DNA from: Flexilinea flocculi | GTDB taxonomy: Bacteria; Chloroflexota; Anaerolineae; Anaerolineales; Anaerolineaceae | NCBI RefSeq assembly: GCF_001192795.1 | Contig: NZ_DF968181.1 | Span: 213,603-277,602, forward strand | DNA: 64,000 bases | Direction of reading: 5' to 3' | Part shown: one piece after another, positions 27,346 to 36,805 of the stretch | How the letters are laid out: each line of letters begins with the position of its first letter | How positions within the stretch are numbered: position 1 is the first letter of the stretch | Position numbers and translations under genes: made by a program | Notes under the pieces: model-generated | The model's database searches: none | What the model saw: only the letters and a program-made list of their open reading frames with translations | What the model was told of the DNA's origin: nothing

Positions 27346-27601
27346 CCAATTTGAAATAAGAAAAGGATTTAAGGTTGATATGCTGGTTTTGCACGAAGCG
27401 CATAACCAGCATATCAATCAATTTTCTTTCGTTATTCGAAACGATAATCAATATTTCGAATTAATGGTATACAGCAGCTATCAATAAATCGAAATATGAA
27501 AAAGCCCTATGAGAAAACAGAGGAAATTTACAGTTGTATTGTTTCTACATTCCGTGCAGTAACACTACAATTGCAAATACTTCCTTCCATATTTCGAATT
27601 G
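27346..27601. repeat. Two palindromic elements (copies 11 and 12)
   Basis: Copy 11 (27346-27465) has ends CAATTTGAAATAAG and AATATTTCGAATTAATGG and a hairpin of TTGATATGCTGGTTTTGC against ATAACCAGCATATCAA. Copy 12 (27486-27601) has ends AATCGAAATATG and CCATATTTCGAATTGTG and a partly decayed hairpin around CAGTTGTATTGTTTCTAC. Confidence 0.8.
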
Positions 27602-27646
27602 TGCTTATTTTATTATTATCCGAATGATTATTGAAATGCGCAATGT

Positions 27647-28591
27647 ATGATGGATCGAAACTGCAGAAAAATTCCAATTATTTTTTTTATTTTCCTTATT
27701 ATTTTTATTAATCCATTTTTCGATTTCGAAGTATCAGGATTCGCTTTAATCGAATCTGCAGGCAATAATCAATCTGGTTTGTTATCCAAAGTATTCATCC
27801 CGGAGGCGTCTGGAACAAATGTTATTCGTGATCCTGTTGTGGAGATTGATGCATCCAACACTTCTGATGGTTATCTGATGGTTCGTTACCTGGGAGAAAA
27901 TCACAAAGTGAAATTGATTATCAGAACGCCCGACAAAGTGCAATTTGTCTATAACTTGACCGCAGGAGCAGGCTATGAAGTATTTAACCTTTCGGCTGGA
28001 GATGGGCGTTATACAATCGGAGTTTATGAAAATATTGAAAAAGACCAATATGCAGCAGCATTTACAACCAGTTTGGATGTTGTGTTGAAGAATGATTTTA
28101 TGCCGTTTCTTTATCCAAATCAGTACGTGAATTATGATGCCGACAGTTCGCTTATTGCAATCGCTCGGGAGCTGACCATAGGAGCTGTAACCGAAATTGA
28201 TCAGGTGAAAGAAATTTACACCTGGGTGATTCAGAATTTTTCTTATGATCCGGTTCTGGCAAAAAATGTAAAAAGCGGATATTTACCGGATTTGGAATCT
28301 TTCCTGAAAGTTCGGAAAGGGATTTGCTTTGATTATGCCGCCTTGATGACAGCGATGATGCGCAGTCTGGGTGTTCCGACCAAGTTGGTGGTCGGATATT
28401 CTGGAAGTATTTATCATGCCTGGATCAGTATTTATGTCAAAGAAACCGGATGGATCAATGACATCATTTTTTTTGACGGAATTTCCTGGAAACTAATGGA
28501 TCCGACTTTTGCATCCAGTGGAAAATCCAGCCCTGCTATTATGAAATATATTGGTAATGGTAAGAATTATCGGGAAAAATTTGTTTATTGA
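27647..28591 (+). CDS. Secreted transglutaminase-like (papain-fold) protein
   Basis: A 314-residue protein with an N-terminal hydrophobic signal or anchor (about 9-28). A beta-rich region follows (about 60-150), then a transglutaminase-core domain. The catalytic Cys is in KGICFDYAALMTAMMRSLG, the His in YHAWISIYV and the Asp in KLMDPTF, so the triad is complete. Such extracytoplasmic proteins act as cysteine proteases or cross-linkers at the cell surface. No clear Shine-Dalgarno precedes the adjacent ATGs. It comes just before the pilus-like cluster and could act on the same surface structure (inference). Confidence 0.82.
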   Translation: MMDRNCRKIPIIFFIFLIIFINPFFDFEVSGFALIESAGNNQSGLLSKVFIPEASGTNVIRDPVVEIDASNTSDGYLMVRYLGENHKVKLIIRTPDKVQFVYNLTAGAGYEVFNLSAGDGRYTIGVYENIEKDQYAAAFTTSLDVVLKNDFMPFLYPNQYVNYDADSSLIAIARELTIGAVTEIDQVKEIYTWVIQNFSYDPVLAKNVKSGYLPDLESFLKVRKGICFDYAALMTAMMRSLGVPTKLVVGYSGSIYHAWISIYVKETGWINDIIFFDGISWKLMDPTFASSGKSSPAIMKYIGNGKNYREKFVY

Positions 28592-28788
28592 ATCTGATTT
28601 TAAGCGATAGGAAAATCTTATGCAGGAAATTTTACTTTTTCTACGTTCAAATCCATTTTTGAATACTGGAACATGATAGAAAACGAAGCATGGATCTGTG
28701 TTCATTGTATTTTTGGACGTAAAAAAAACCGTTGGTCCGGTAAAACTTCTTCAGACGGAATTTCTAATTAAACAGACTGAAATGAGCA

Positions 28789-29829
28789 ATGCCGGAAGAA
28801 TTGAGAGAAGAATCTATGCAAGAAACATTAGCTAACAGTTATCTGTCTTCATTTTGTCTTGAAGTGTCACTGATTCTTAAGGCTGGAATCATTATCAGTG
28901 AAGGGATTTCTATGCTCGCCGCGGATGAAAAATATCCGCCTGTAAAAAGCAGCCTGCTAAAAATTTCTGCTGATATGGAATCTGGCAACTCTATCACTGC
29001 ATCAATGCGCAGCTCAAATTTATTCCCGAAGTACATGTTGGATATGGTCGCAATTGGCGAAAAAACCGGACAGCTGGAAAAGGTTTTCAAATCCCTCTCT
29101 GAGTATTACAACCGTCAAGTTCAGATTACTCAAATGATTCGGGATGCAGTTTTATATCCGCTTATTCTGCTTCTGATGATGTTGTTTGTGATTATTCTAT
29201 TAGTGACGCAAGTTTTTCCGATTTTTGCGGATGTTTATGCTCAAATTGGAACTGTCCTTCCGCCAACTGCTGTGATGTTGATGAATGTAGGGAGCTGGTT
29301 GAAGGAGTATTGGCCATTTGTACTGGGAGGATTAGCAGTTCTTGTAGCTGTAAGTTTATTCTTGTTGCGGAAATTAGGCTGGCGTTTGTTTTCTACAGGA
29401 AAATTGGGACGAAAAATTGCACAAGCCCGTTTTTCATCTGCTATGGCTTTAGCAATGAACAGCGGTTTAAATGATGATGAAGCGCTTCAAATGGCGGAAA
29501 AACTGATCGGAAATAAAAATTCCAGCCAGAAAATAACAGAATGCCGGCAAAAAATTCAGAATGGGAAAAAATTTACCGATGCCATTATGGAAACAGGCAT
29601 TCTGACGCCGTTATTCAGCAGGATGCTTTCCATCGGTTTTAAAACTGGAGTTGCCGATAATGTAATGTCTGAAATTGCGAACCGGTCAGAGGACATGGTC
29701 AACTCAGAGATCAACGCACTAATTAATAAAGTGGAACCGACACTGGTGATTATCATGTCGGTTCTGGTCGGAATGATACTAATTACTGTGATGTTGCCGT
29801 TGACAGGAATCATGTCGACGATCGGATGA
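28789..29829 (+). CDS. Type II secretion / type IV pilus inner-membrane platform protein (GspF/PilC-like)
   Basis: Two T2SSF domains in 346 residues. The first carries GIIISEGISMLAADEKYP and the signature MLDMVAIGEKTGQLEKVF. The second repeats it (MALAMNSGLNDDEALQMAEKL, RMLSIGFKTGVADNVM). Three membrane segments lie near 125-150, 172-192 and 316-340. Family members sit under the assembly ATPase and extract pseudopilins from the membrane. It is the first gene of a tightly packed cluster to 33380. Confidence 0.88.
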   Translation: MPEELREESMQETLANSYLSSFCLEVSLILKAGIIISEGISMLAADEKYPPVKSSLLKISADMESGNSITASMRSSNLFPKYMLDMVAIGEKTGQLEKVFKSLSEYYNRQVQITQMIRDAVLYPLILLLMMLFVIILLVTQVFPIFADVYAQIGTVLPPTAVMLMNVGSWLKEYWPFVLGGLAVLVAVSLFLLRKLGWRLFSTGKLGRKIAQARFSSAMALAMNSGLNDDEALQMAEKLIGNKNSSQKITECRQKIQNGKKFTDAIMETGILTPLFSRMLSIGFKTGVADNVMSEIANRSEDMVNSEINALINKVEPTLVIIMSVLVGMILITVMLPLTGIMSTIG

Positions 29830-29835
29830 AAGGCT

Positions 29836-30186
29836 ATGATGAAAACGAAAATTTGGGGATCAGAGTTCTTTCCGGTTATAAAAAGCCATATGCTTTCGAT
29901 CATCTTTTTCTCATGTATCCTGGTTTTCATTATCGTTGCCATCCGACAGACTGAAATCCGGCGAAATGCTGAAGGAATACGCTTGACGGAAGAAAGCATA
30001 CAGCGCGCAGTCATCAGTTGTTATGCATTGGAGGGCAGGTACCCCCAGGATCTTCAATATATCCGGGAAAATTATGGCGTCAGTATTGATGAGGAAAAAT
30101 ATTTTGTCGCCTATGAGGTTTTTGCCTCGAATTTGATGCCGGAGATCACTGTGATCGAAAGAAACGCGGAAGAATATGAACCGTAA
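29836..30186 (+). CDS. Small membrane protein of the pilus-like cluster, pseudopilin-like
   Basis: 116 residues. One hydrophobic segment (about 20-42, SIIFFSCILVFIIVAI) is followed by a helix and a small soluble domain (EGRYPQDLQYIRENYG, a pattern seen in pseudopilin-like and competence-type minor pilins). There is no classic prepilin cleavage motif. It overlaps the next gene by 11 bases. Confidence 0.6.
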   Translation: MMKTKIWGSEFFPVIKSHMLSIIFFSCILVFIIVAIRQTEIRRNAEGIRLTEESIQRAVISCYALEGRYPQDLQYIRENYGVSIDEEKYFVAYEVFASNLMPEITVIERNAEEYEP

Positions 30187-30661
30187 TCAGCACTCTGTTG
30201 AGATCTTATCACTGTTTCTCCTTTTCTGCGTCTTTGCTGGTGCGGCATTATTGGTGATTGCCGCTGGCGCCAATGTTTACCGTCAGACTGCGGATTCTTT
30301 GGAGAATCAGTATCATCAGCGGACGCTTCTGTCTTATGTCTCCATGAAAATTCATCATTATGATACTTTTGGGAATGTTTTCATAAGCGATTTTGGCGAT
30401 GGCAACGCAATAGAGCTTGAGGAAGAAATTGATGGAAAAGTTTATCATACGCTGATCTATTTGGATGGAAATTCTGTCAAAGAATTGTTCGCGAAAAAAG
30501 GCGCCCGGTTGGATCCCGAAAGCGGAATCGAAATTGCATCTGTTCAGTCGTTGGACCTAAAGCTGATTCAGAGCGGATTACTTCGCATAGCCTGTGTTGA
30601 TTTAAATGGTCAGCAAAATGAAGTTTACGTCCACCTGCGGGGAAATGGAGAAGCAAGATGA
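30176..30661 (+). CDS. Pilus-cluster membrane protein, DUF4860-like
   Basis: 161 residues with an N-terminal membrane segment (about 10-32, LSLFLLFCVFAGAALLVIAAG). A soluble beta-rich part then contains NVFISDFGDGNAIELEE and RTLLSYVSMKIHHYD. The layout matches small proteins (DUF4860-type) found beside GspF/PilT genes in Firmicutes-type clusters. It overlaps both neighbours, so it is part of one operon. Role probably as minor pilin-like subunit. Confidence 0.6.
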   Translation: MNRNQHSVEILSLFLLFCVFAGAALLVIAAGANVYRQTADSLENQYHQRTLLSYVSMKIHHYDTFGNVFISDFGDGNAIELEEEIDGKVYHTLIYLDGNSVKELFAKKGARLDPESGIEIASVQSLDLKLIQSGLLRIACVDLNGQQNEVYVHLRGNGEAR

Positions 30662-31104
30662 ATAAAAGCCGATCCGTGAAATCCAGTCTTTTCCTCATGG
30701 AACTGATCATCGCCATTTTCTTTTTCGCGCTTTGTGCTGCAATTAGTCTGCGCATTTTTGCATTGGCATATACTATGAATCAATCCAGCAGAAATTTAGA
30801 TCAGGCTGTCTATAAAGCGGAATCTATAGCCGAAATCTACAAATCTACCGGCGGGAACCTTGCTGAAACTGCTGTGATCTATGGCGGTTCCGGTGTGGTT
30901 ACAGATACGTTATTAAGAATCAGTTTCGATAAAGACTGGAAACCGGTTCTGCAGGGCAAAGATGTTTCTTTTGAGCTCGAATTGGCAATCGATGAGGTCC
31001 CTTTTCTTAAAAGCGGGTGGATCACGCTTATAAAGAAGGATGGAGAGGTAATTTTTCGCCTTCCTGTTAAGATAGCTTCAGGAGGTGTGCAGCATGGCAG
31101 GTAG
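30658..31104 (+). CDS. Pseudopilin-like protein
   Basis: 148 residues. The N-terminus SSLFLMELIIAIFFFALCAA has the pilin-type hydrophobic helix with a Glu at the position expected for Glu5. A helix (NLDQAVYKAESIAEIYKS) and a beta domain follow, typical of type II pseudopilins. No prepilin peptidase gene is in the window. The ATG overlaps the previous stop (ATGA). Confidence 0.68.
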   Translation: MNKSRSVKSSLFLMELIIAIFFFALCAAISLRIFALAYTMNQSSRNLDQAVYKAESIAEIYKSTGGNLAETAVIYGGSGVVTDTLLRISFDKDWKPVLQGKDVSFELELAIDEVPFLKSGWITLIKKDGEVIFRLPVKIASGGVQHGR

Positions 31105-31555
31105 AAATTCTCAAGGAATTCATGTCGGAAGTACATCGATCCTCATGGTCTTTTCTGTTTTATGTTTAACGATTTTTGCAGTTTTATCTTTCGTCACGAC
31201 CAATTATGAGCGTAAATTAAGCGAAAAGACTGCAGCAGCAGTTCTGAACTTTTATGAAGCGGATAGCCATGCAGAGGAAATTCTTGCTGAAATGCAGAAA
31301 ATGCTGAATGCAAACCCTGAGCCTGGTCTGATCGATAAATTCTATGCTCAATTTGAACAGGAGGATTTCCTGGTTTCTTCACTCGAAGATCCAATGAATT
31401 TTTCATTTTCCTTTGAAGTTCCTATTGATGAAAAACAAGTTCTGCATATTTCAGCCACTGTGAAAAATGGTATCATCATGGTAAATTCCTGGATCATTCT
31501 ATCAACAGGAAGCTGGTCCGTGGATAACCGGTTAAATGTCTGGACTGGAGAATAG
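31094..31555 (+). CDS. Pilus-cluster membrane protein, pseudopilin-like
   Basis: 153 residues. One membrane segment (about 14-36, ILMVFSVLCLTIFAVLSFV) is followed by a helix and a soluble part. The reading frame can also open at GTG 31085. That codon lies in the GGAGGTG ribosome-binding site, so ATG 31094 is used. The gene overlaps the end of the previous one. Confidence 0.62.
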   Translation: MAGRNSQGIHVGSTSILMVFSVLCLTIFAVLSFVTTNYERKLSEKTAAAVLNFYEADSHAEEILAEMQKMLNANPEPGLIDKFYAQFEQEDFLVSSLEDPMNFSFSFEVPIDEKQVLHISATVKNGIIMVNSWIILSTGSWSVDNRLNVWTGE

Positions 31556-31558
31556 ATC

Positions 31559-32632
31559 ATGAACGACTTGTTTTCATTGTTAAAAAGCGCTGTAGAAAAA
31601 AATGCATCCGATATTTTTATCGTCACCGGTTTCCCGATTTCATTTAAAATCAGCGGGCTGATTAAAACCCAGGAAGAAGAAAGGATGAATCCGGAAGCGA
31701 CTGATTCCATGATCCGTGAAATTTATTCCATCGCTAATCGGGATATCACGATTTTATTTCAGAATGGTGATGATGATTTCTCGCTTTCGGTTCAAGGATT
31801 ATGCAGATTTCGTGTGAGTACCTATAAACAACGAGGGTCATTATCCGCTGTCATCCGCATGGTTTCTTTTGGAATTCCAGATTATCGAAAACTGGGAATT
31901 CCGGAATATGTGATGGAAATTTCAAATATCTCCAAAGGCTTGGTACTATTTACCGGTCCGGCTGGTTCAGGCAAATCCACAACATTAGCCTGCCTGATTG
32001 ACCGCATTAACAACACAAGAGAAGGACACATTATCACACTTGAGGAACCGATTGAATATCTGCACAGAGACAAGAAAAGCATTATTTCGCAGCGCGAAAT
32101 CGGACAGGATTCAGAGAGCTTTATCACAGCGCTGCGAGCCAGCTTACGGCAGGCTCCGAATGTAATCCTGGTTGGTGAAATGCGCGATCATATAACGATT
32201 CAAACTGCCATGACCGCTGCGGAAACCGGCCATTTGATCATCTCCACACTGCACACTGTAGGAGCTGCGAATACAATTGATCGAATCATTGATGTGTTTC
32301 CACCGAATCAGCAGCAACAGATCAGAAATCAATTATCCATGATTCTACAAAAAGTGGTTTCCCAACAGCTAATTCCAACTGTAGATGGCAGTCTGATACC
32401 GGCTTTTGAGGTACTAACAGTGAACAATGCTGTCCGAACGATGATTCGCGAATCGAAAAGTCACCAAATCGATTCATTTATTAATTCTTCCGGTTCAGAA
32501 GGTATGGTCAGTATGGATTCAAGTATTATGAACTTATTTCACCGCAAAATCATCTCCAGAGAAACTGCATTAAAATTTGCATTAAACACTGAATTGATGT
32601 CACGCAAATTTGAAATTCAAGCGGATGAATAA
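31559..32632 (+). CDS. pilT: PilT-like retraction/secretion ATPase
   Basis: 357 residues, the length of PilT. An N-terminal PAS-like region (SDIFIVTGFPISFKISG) is followed by Walker A GPAGSGKST (about 136-144), the Asp box (HIITLEEPIEYLH), Walker B (VILVGEMRD) and the His box (TAAETGHLIISTLHT). QIRNQLSMILQKVVSQQL fits the PilT family. It is the only secretion ATPase here, with no PilB/GspE in the window, so it may drive both assembly and retraction or share an assembly ATPase encoded elsewhere. Confidence 0.9.
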   Translation: MNDLFSLLKSAVEKNASDIFIVTGFPISFKISGLIKTQEEERMNPEATDSMIREIYSIANRDITILFQNGDDDFSLSVQGLCRFRVSTYKQRGSLSAVIRMVSFGIPDYRKLGIPEYVMEISNISKGLVLFTGPAGSGKSTTLACLIDRINNTREGHIITLEEPIEYLHRDKKSIISQREIGQDSESFITALRASLRQAPNVILVGEMRDHITIQTAMTAAETGHLIISTLHTVGAANTIDRIIDVFPPNQQQQIRNQLSMILQKVVSQQLIPTVDGSLIPAFEVLTVNNAVRTMIRESKSHQIDSFINSSGSEGMVSMDSSIMNLFHRKIISRETALKFALNTELMSRKFEIQADE

Positions 32633-33380
32633 CACCATGTCGAAGATGGCGGATTACCGCATCCAATTACGAGAACTCCCTGACTGGGATGCGTATTTAT
32701 TGGCGCAATCCGGATTGCCGGGTCCCAGAGGAAATTTGGAGTTGGCGCAAGCCGCGGCACTGGAAGGAGAAAAGAAATTATTCCTCCGTTATCTGCAATA
32801 TACGCCTGAAATTGCTCCCGTCAATTCTCCGTTCGAATTCCTGGCTTTTTGTGGAGTGCTTGGCCTTGGACGTCTTACAGCTGAAGGTTCAGATGAATTT
32901 CTAAAATTGATCCGATCTGCAGCTTCGGATCCGCGATGGAGGATTCGTGAGGCAGTTGCGATGGCGATGCAGCTGCTGGGGGATGCTGATATGGAAAAAC
33001 TGATAACCGAACTCATTCAATGGAGTGAAGGAAATTTGTACGAAAAACGGGCAGCCGCAGCAGCAATCTGTGAGCCAAGACTTTTAATGAAACCGCAATA
33101 TGCGATTGCTGCTTTACACATTCTGGAACGCATTACAGAATCAGTCGAGACAGAGAAAAACCGAAAGAATGAAGCATTCATCGCACTTCGGAAAGGTCTG
33201 GGCTATTGCTGGAGTGTGGCTGTAGCAGCGCTGCCTGACAAAGGAAAAAAATGCATGGAGCGATGGTTCTCTTCTGTTGACAAGGATATTCGTTGGATCA
33301 TGCGGGAAAATCTGAAGAAAAACAGACTTATGCGCATGGATTCGAATTGGACTGACTTCTGGTTTCATTCGCTGCAATAA
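32625..33380 (+). CDS. HEAT-repeat-like protein overlapping pilT
   Basis: About 251 residues of helices, with repeat-like segments such as DPRWRIREAVAMAMQLLGD and YEKRAAAAAICEPRLL, recalling HEAT/PBS-lyase repeats. These usually form protein-binding scaffolds. The start overlaps the PilT stop by eight bases, so it belongs to the same operon. Later ATGs (32637) are possible. Confidence 0.68.
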   Translation: MNNTMSKMADYRIQLRELPDWDAYLLAQSGLPGPRGNLELAQAAALEGEKKLFLRYLQYTPEIAPVNSPFEFLAFCGVLGLGRLTAEGSDEFLKLIRSAASDPRWRIREAVAMAMQLLGDADMEKLITELIQWSEGNLYEKRAAAAAICEPRLLMKPQYAIAALHILERITESVETEKNRKNEAFIALRKGLGYCWSVAVAALPDKGKKCMERWFSSVDKDIRWIMRENLKKNRLMRMDSNWTDFWFHSLQ

Positions 33381-33763
33381 TATGAGTAGGATTACTTATT
33401 GAAGCGTTATTTTTAAAAATAACACTTCAACGAACTTTACTGATACTCGAATTACTGTTTGCACCTTCCGGAGTATCACTTTATAATAAAACAATCATTG
33501 AATCGTTAATAGCTGGTAATTTGAAATATGGATTGACTTTTTGAATACACGATTGCTTCGAAAGGTTGTTTAAATCTCAAATTGCCGGAAATTATTATGA
33601 ACCTGATCAAGAATTGAAATACCGTATTATAATCAACTGGCTTGATGAATATTACGGGATTTCTTTTTGCGCTTTACATTGTAAAGCTTTTTTTTACGAC
33701 GAAAAAAGACCGGGATTGTCTAGCTGCAAATTTACTATCATTCGACCAGGAGGATGATACTTG
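33381..33763. repeat. Intergenic region with two worn palindromic elements
   Basis: Near 33392-33458 an interrupted stem (TTGAAGCGTTATTTTTA against AAATAACACTTCAA) is followed by ACTCGAATTACTG. Near 33513-33589 the end GGTAATTTGAAATATGG is followed by a worn body without hairpin and CAAATTGCCGG. A 63-codon ORF (33566-33757) overlaps the second and is not accepted as a gene. Confidence 0.6.
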
Positions 33764-35290
33764 ATGTTCATCCAGTTGCTTTTTTTTGTGTTATCCATGT
33801 TACTTACAGTATGCTTTTTCTTATATGGCTTTAATCATTATTATTTATTATATGCTTCAAGAAAATACAAAAAGCCGCCTTTGTCAGATTCATTTACTGA
33901 TCGGCCGAAAGTTTCAGTCCACCTGCCGGTCTACAATGAGAGCTATGTGATCCGCAGGCTGATCACAGCTTGTGCTGCAATGGCTGAAGTGTATGGAAAA
34001 GACAAAGTCGATATTAAAATTCTGGATGATTCCAATGATGAAACAATTCAAGAAGTGGATGAAATTATCCGTGAATTTCAGCAAAAGAATTTCAATATCG
34101 AGGTGCTTCGCAGAAAAAATCGGGCTGGTTTTAAAGCAGGCGCACTGCAAATCGCATTAGAGAAAACGGATGCTGAGTATACTGCAATTTTTGATGCCGA
34201 TTTTATTCCTCCTTCTGATTTTTTAATTCAGACAATTCCTTATTTTATCCAGGATGATACCGTAGCCGTTGTTCAAAGCCGTTGGACACACCTGAACCGC
34301 GATTACAGTAAATTGACGAAAGCAATTGCGGTTGGAATTGATGTTCATTTTATGGTGGAACAAACTGGCCGTTATGCTTCCAACTGTCTGCAAAACTTTA
34401 ATGGCACAGGCGGTGTGATTCGAAAGAAAGCAATTGTCGAAGCAGGCGGGTGGCAGTCTGACACACTGGCGGAAGATTTAGATATCAGCTACCGCATGCA
34501 GACACTGGGTTATCGCGTAGTCTTCTTAAGAGATTTGTTATCACCGGCAGAAATTCCTCCCACTGTTCCCAGTTACAAAAAGCAGCAGGCACGCTGGGCG
34601 TGCGGATCTTTACGCGTTGCGAAAAAATTACTTGCTGGTTTGATGCGCAATAAAGGCCTGAATTTCAAACAACATTTACAAACTTTCATTCATCTGACCG
34701 GTTATATGCTGCATCCGTTAATGCTGGCTTCATTTTTATTGATCTGCATCACTTCCATAATGGATGTTAATACAGTTACGCTGCAAAGTGTCAATGCAAC
34801 ATTGGAGTTGGATGGAGCGGAAAGGATTATCAGCTTGCTGGGCGGGTCAATTCTGACGATTGCAATCATTCTGTGCAGCATTGCCCCATGGATATCCATG
34901 ATGGTAGCTCTGAAATCTCAAAATTTATCCATCCGACAAAATTTGATCAGTATGATTTTTGCTTTTTTCCTTGGCTTCGGAATTTGCGCCAGTAACTCAA
35001 TTGAAGCGGGCAAAGCTTTATTAACAAACAGAGTTTGGGAATTTACCAGAACGCCGAAGTATGCCGATATTCATAATGATGGTGACAGGAAGAAAAGCAA
35101 GTATCAGGTTTCCTTGGATTTCTCCTGGCTGCTGGAACTGATTCTGATTTGTTTAGGCTTGATCTGTATTATCATCAGTATTCGCAACAAAAATTACTTT
35201 TCCTTGATTATGTTGTGTGCTTACACGATGGCGTTTTCTTTTGTCTTTATTTTTTCCTTGATTCAAACACGTAAGGGTAAAACAAGCTAA
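33764..35290 (+). CDS. Membrane glycosyltransferase family 2, cellulose-synthase-like
   Basis: A processive-type GT2 enzyme. One N-terminal membrane segment (about 1-25) is followed by the catalytic domain (VSVHLPVYNE, KILDDSNDET, the DxD as IFDADF, TLAEDLDISYR and QQARWACGS, the Q-x-x-R-W motif) and about four C-terminal membrane segments. It would add sugars from a nucleotide sugar to a growing beta-linked glucan or mannan-like polymer or to a lipid, on the cytoplasmic side. It closely resembles CslA-like synthases; there is no cyclic-di-GMP PilZ domain. AGGAGG precedes the adjacent TTG (33761) and ATG (33764). It ends at a strong terminator. Confidence 0.85.
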   Translation: MFIQLLFFVLSMLLTVCFFLYGFNHYYLLYASRKYKKPPLSDSFTDRPKVSVHLPVYNESYVIRRLITACAAMAEVYGKDKVDIKILDDSNDETIQEVDEIIREFQQKNFNIEVLRRKNRAGFKAGALQIALEKTDAEYTAIFDADFIPPSDFLIQTIPYFIQDDTVAVVQSRWTHLNRDYSKLTKAIAVGIDVHFMVEQTGRYASNCLQNFNGTGGVIRKKAIVEAGGWQSDTLAEDLDISYRMQTLGYRVVFLRDLLSPAEIPPTVPSYKKQQARWACGSLRVAKKLLAGLMRNKGLNFKQHLQTFIHLTGYMLHPLMLASFLLICITSIMDVNTVTLQSVNATLELDGAERIISLLGGSILTIAIILCSIAPWISMMVALKSQNLSIRQNLISMIFAFFLGFGICASNSIEAGKALLTNRVWEFTRTPKYADIHNDGDRKKSKYQVSLDFSWLLELILICLGLICIIISIRNKNYFSLIMLCAYTMAFSFVFIFSLIQTRKGKTS

Positions 35291-35326
35291 ACATAGAATT
35301 TTTTTCAATAATTTCAACCTAATCAA

Positions 35327-35366
35327 GATTTGACCTCACTTAAATGAGGTCAAATCTTTTTTCTTT
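35327..35366 (+). terminator. Rho-independent terminator of the glycosyltransferase gene
   Basis: GATTTGACCTCA (35327-35338) pairs perfectly with TGAGGTCAAATC (35345-35356), followed by TTTTTTC. Confidence 0.92.
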
Positions 35367-35718
35367 TAAGATCAGTAATTCGAAATGTCGATTTCTTTTT
35401 CAAATCAATTAAGAAAACTTGTTGAACTTAAAATTCTATGCTTTTGGCAAAACCATAAGTACAACTATGAATTCTTTATAAATTTGGAATTCCTGTTTAA
35501 TGATGTAAAAAAAAAGATGATTTCAATGTATTGTGATATGAGTTACATCAATCGATTCCTTATTCAAAAAATCTTACACGAAATTAATAAAAAATCGCTC
35601 TTGTATAGACGAATTCATTTCAGTATACTCATTAATAACGAGAGAGATTTGTAACAAAATCTTCCATCCCTGTTTCATTTAGACGATCGAAGTGAAAAAA
35701 AGTGAATAGGAGACCGAC

Positions 35719-36384
35719 ATGAAAAAAATTATTTTTCTGCTTATATTTGCAGCCATTTTTTCAATGGCATTCAGTATCGCACCTCAGGCGGAACCTGTAG
35801 TTGAAGAAGAAACTGCCGGTGCTGCATTAGAACCGATCGTCTTCACCGGCTCCGGTGACGATGTATTGGTTGGTCCGATCATGGCTGAAGATTATCCGAT
35901 CATTGATTTTGAGGTACCATGTGAAGATGAGTATGCCTATATGAAAATTACGCTTTATGGTGCTGATAATGAAGTCCTGGATGTATTCAATCGCTATTGT
36001 ACTTACCAGGGAAGTTTTTACTATGGCGGCAACGAAATTGAACAGATCGACTATCTGGAAGTCTCTTATCCTGGTGATTTTACATTGACTTTTCTGCCTC
36101 TGGATGCTGAAGTGTATACAGCGCCAGTAGCTGTTAAAGGAGAGGGAACTTCTGTGGTCTTTGTTGAAAATCCGGGACGAATCCTTCAAATGTCCTATGA
36201 TGAAGATGATTATTTTGAACTGTATCAGTATTCCGAAGATGTGAAAGGTTATTCCGGTTACAAACAGGTTTATTATCAAGCTGGACCTTACAAAGGAAAA
36301 TCTTTAATCGACAATAAATTCCGCATTTTCCAGATTTACGGTTCCGGAGCTTGGGAGATGAATTTCATCGATGCAAAAAAGTAA
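35719..36384 (+). CDS. Secreted protein of unknown function
   Basis: 221 residues with a clear signal peptide (MKKIIFLLIFAAIFSMAFSIA, cleavage near APQAEP). The mature protein is acidic and rich in beta strands and aromatic residues (YEDEYAYMKITLY-like repeats; DEDDYFELYQYSEDVKGYSGYK). It could be a surface or ligand-binding protein; I do not recognise a family. AGGAG precedes the ATG. A terminator follows at 36476. Confidence 0.75.
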   Translation: MKKIIFLLIFAAIFSMAFSIAPQAEPVVEEETAGAALEPIVFTGSGDDVLVGPIMAEDYPIIDFEVPCEDEYAYMKITLYGADNEVLDVFNRYCTYQGSFYYGGNEIEQIDYLEVSYPGDFTLTFLPLDAEVYTAPVAVKGEGTSVVFVENPGRILQMSYDEDDYFELYQYSEDVKGYSGYKQVYYQAGPYKGKSLIDNKFRIFQIYGSGAWEMNFIDAKK

Positions 36385-36475
36385 AAAGTGATTCGTTTTG
36401 ATGAAGTAAACTCTCGAAAAGATCAACTTTCCTCGAAAATTCCTGCGCTGCAGGTGCAATGAGAATGGTTCAATC

Positions 36476-36522
36476 GTGTTTCTGCCTTTTTGATACTATA
36501 GAAGACAGAAACACATTTTTTA
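36476..36522 (+). terminator. Terminator after the secreted-protein gene
   Basis: GTGTTTCTG (36476-36484) pairs with CAGAAACAC (36506-36514) around a 21-base loop, followed by ATTTTTTATTT. Confidence 0.7.
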
Positions 36523-36536
36523 TTTATGCATAGAAA

Positions 36537-36637
36537 ATCGAAATATGTAGAGGATTGTTTGTTGGTGTGATGTTTTTGCACTCCGCGTAAAAACTTTACA
36601 CCAACAATATTTTTTTTCAAATTTCGAATTATTACTG
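36537..36637. repeat. Palindromic element copy 13
   Basis: Ends AATCGAAATATGTAG and CAAATTTCGAATTATTACTG. The hairpin is TTGTTGGTGTGATGTTTTT against AAAAACTTTACACCAACAA. Confidence 0.8.
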
Positions 36638-36805
36638 CTGATATGCGAGTAAAATATCATTGCAGCGTTGGAAAAAATAAACAGCAACAGTTCCCACTAT
36701 TATGATAGAGTGATTAAAAGCCAGTATTTCATTTTTTATAGCTATCGATACTGAGAATGCCGATTCGGACATGGAGAATTTCCAATATCTGGCTTGGAGG
36801 ATCAA

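Noticed and set aside
33566..33757. A 63-codon plus-strand ORF ending just before the GT2 gene
   Set aside because: It starts in a worn palindromic element, has no Shine-Dalgarno and no recognisable composition.
35385..35654. An 89-codon plus-strand ORF after the terminator
   Set aside because: It begins in an element-end-like sequence (CAGTAATTCGAAATG), has no ribosome site and is very AT-rich; probably chance.
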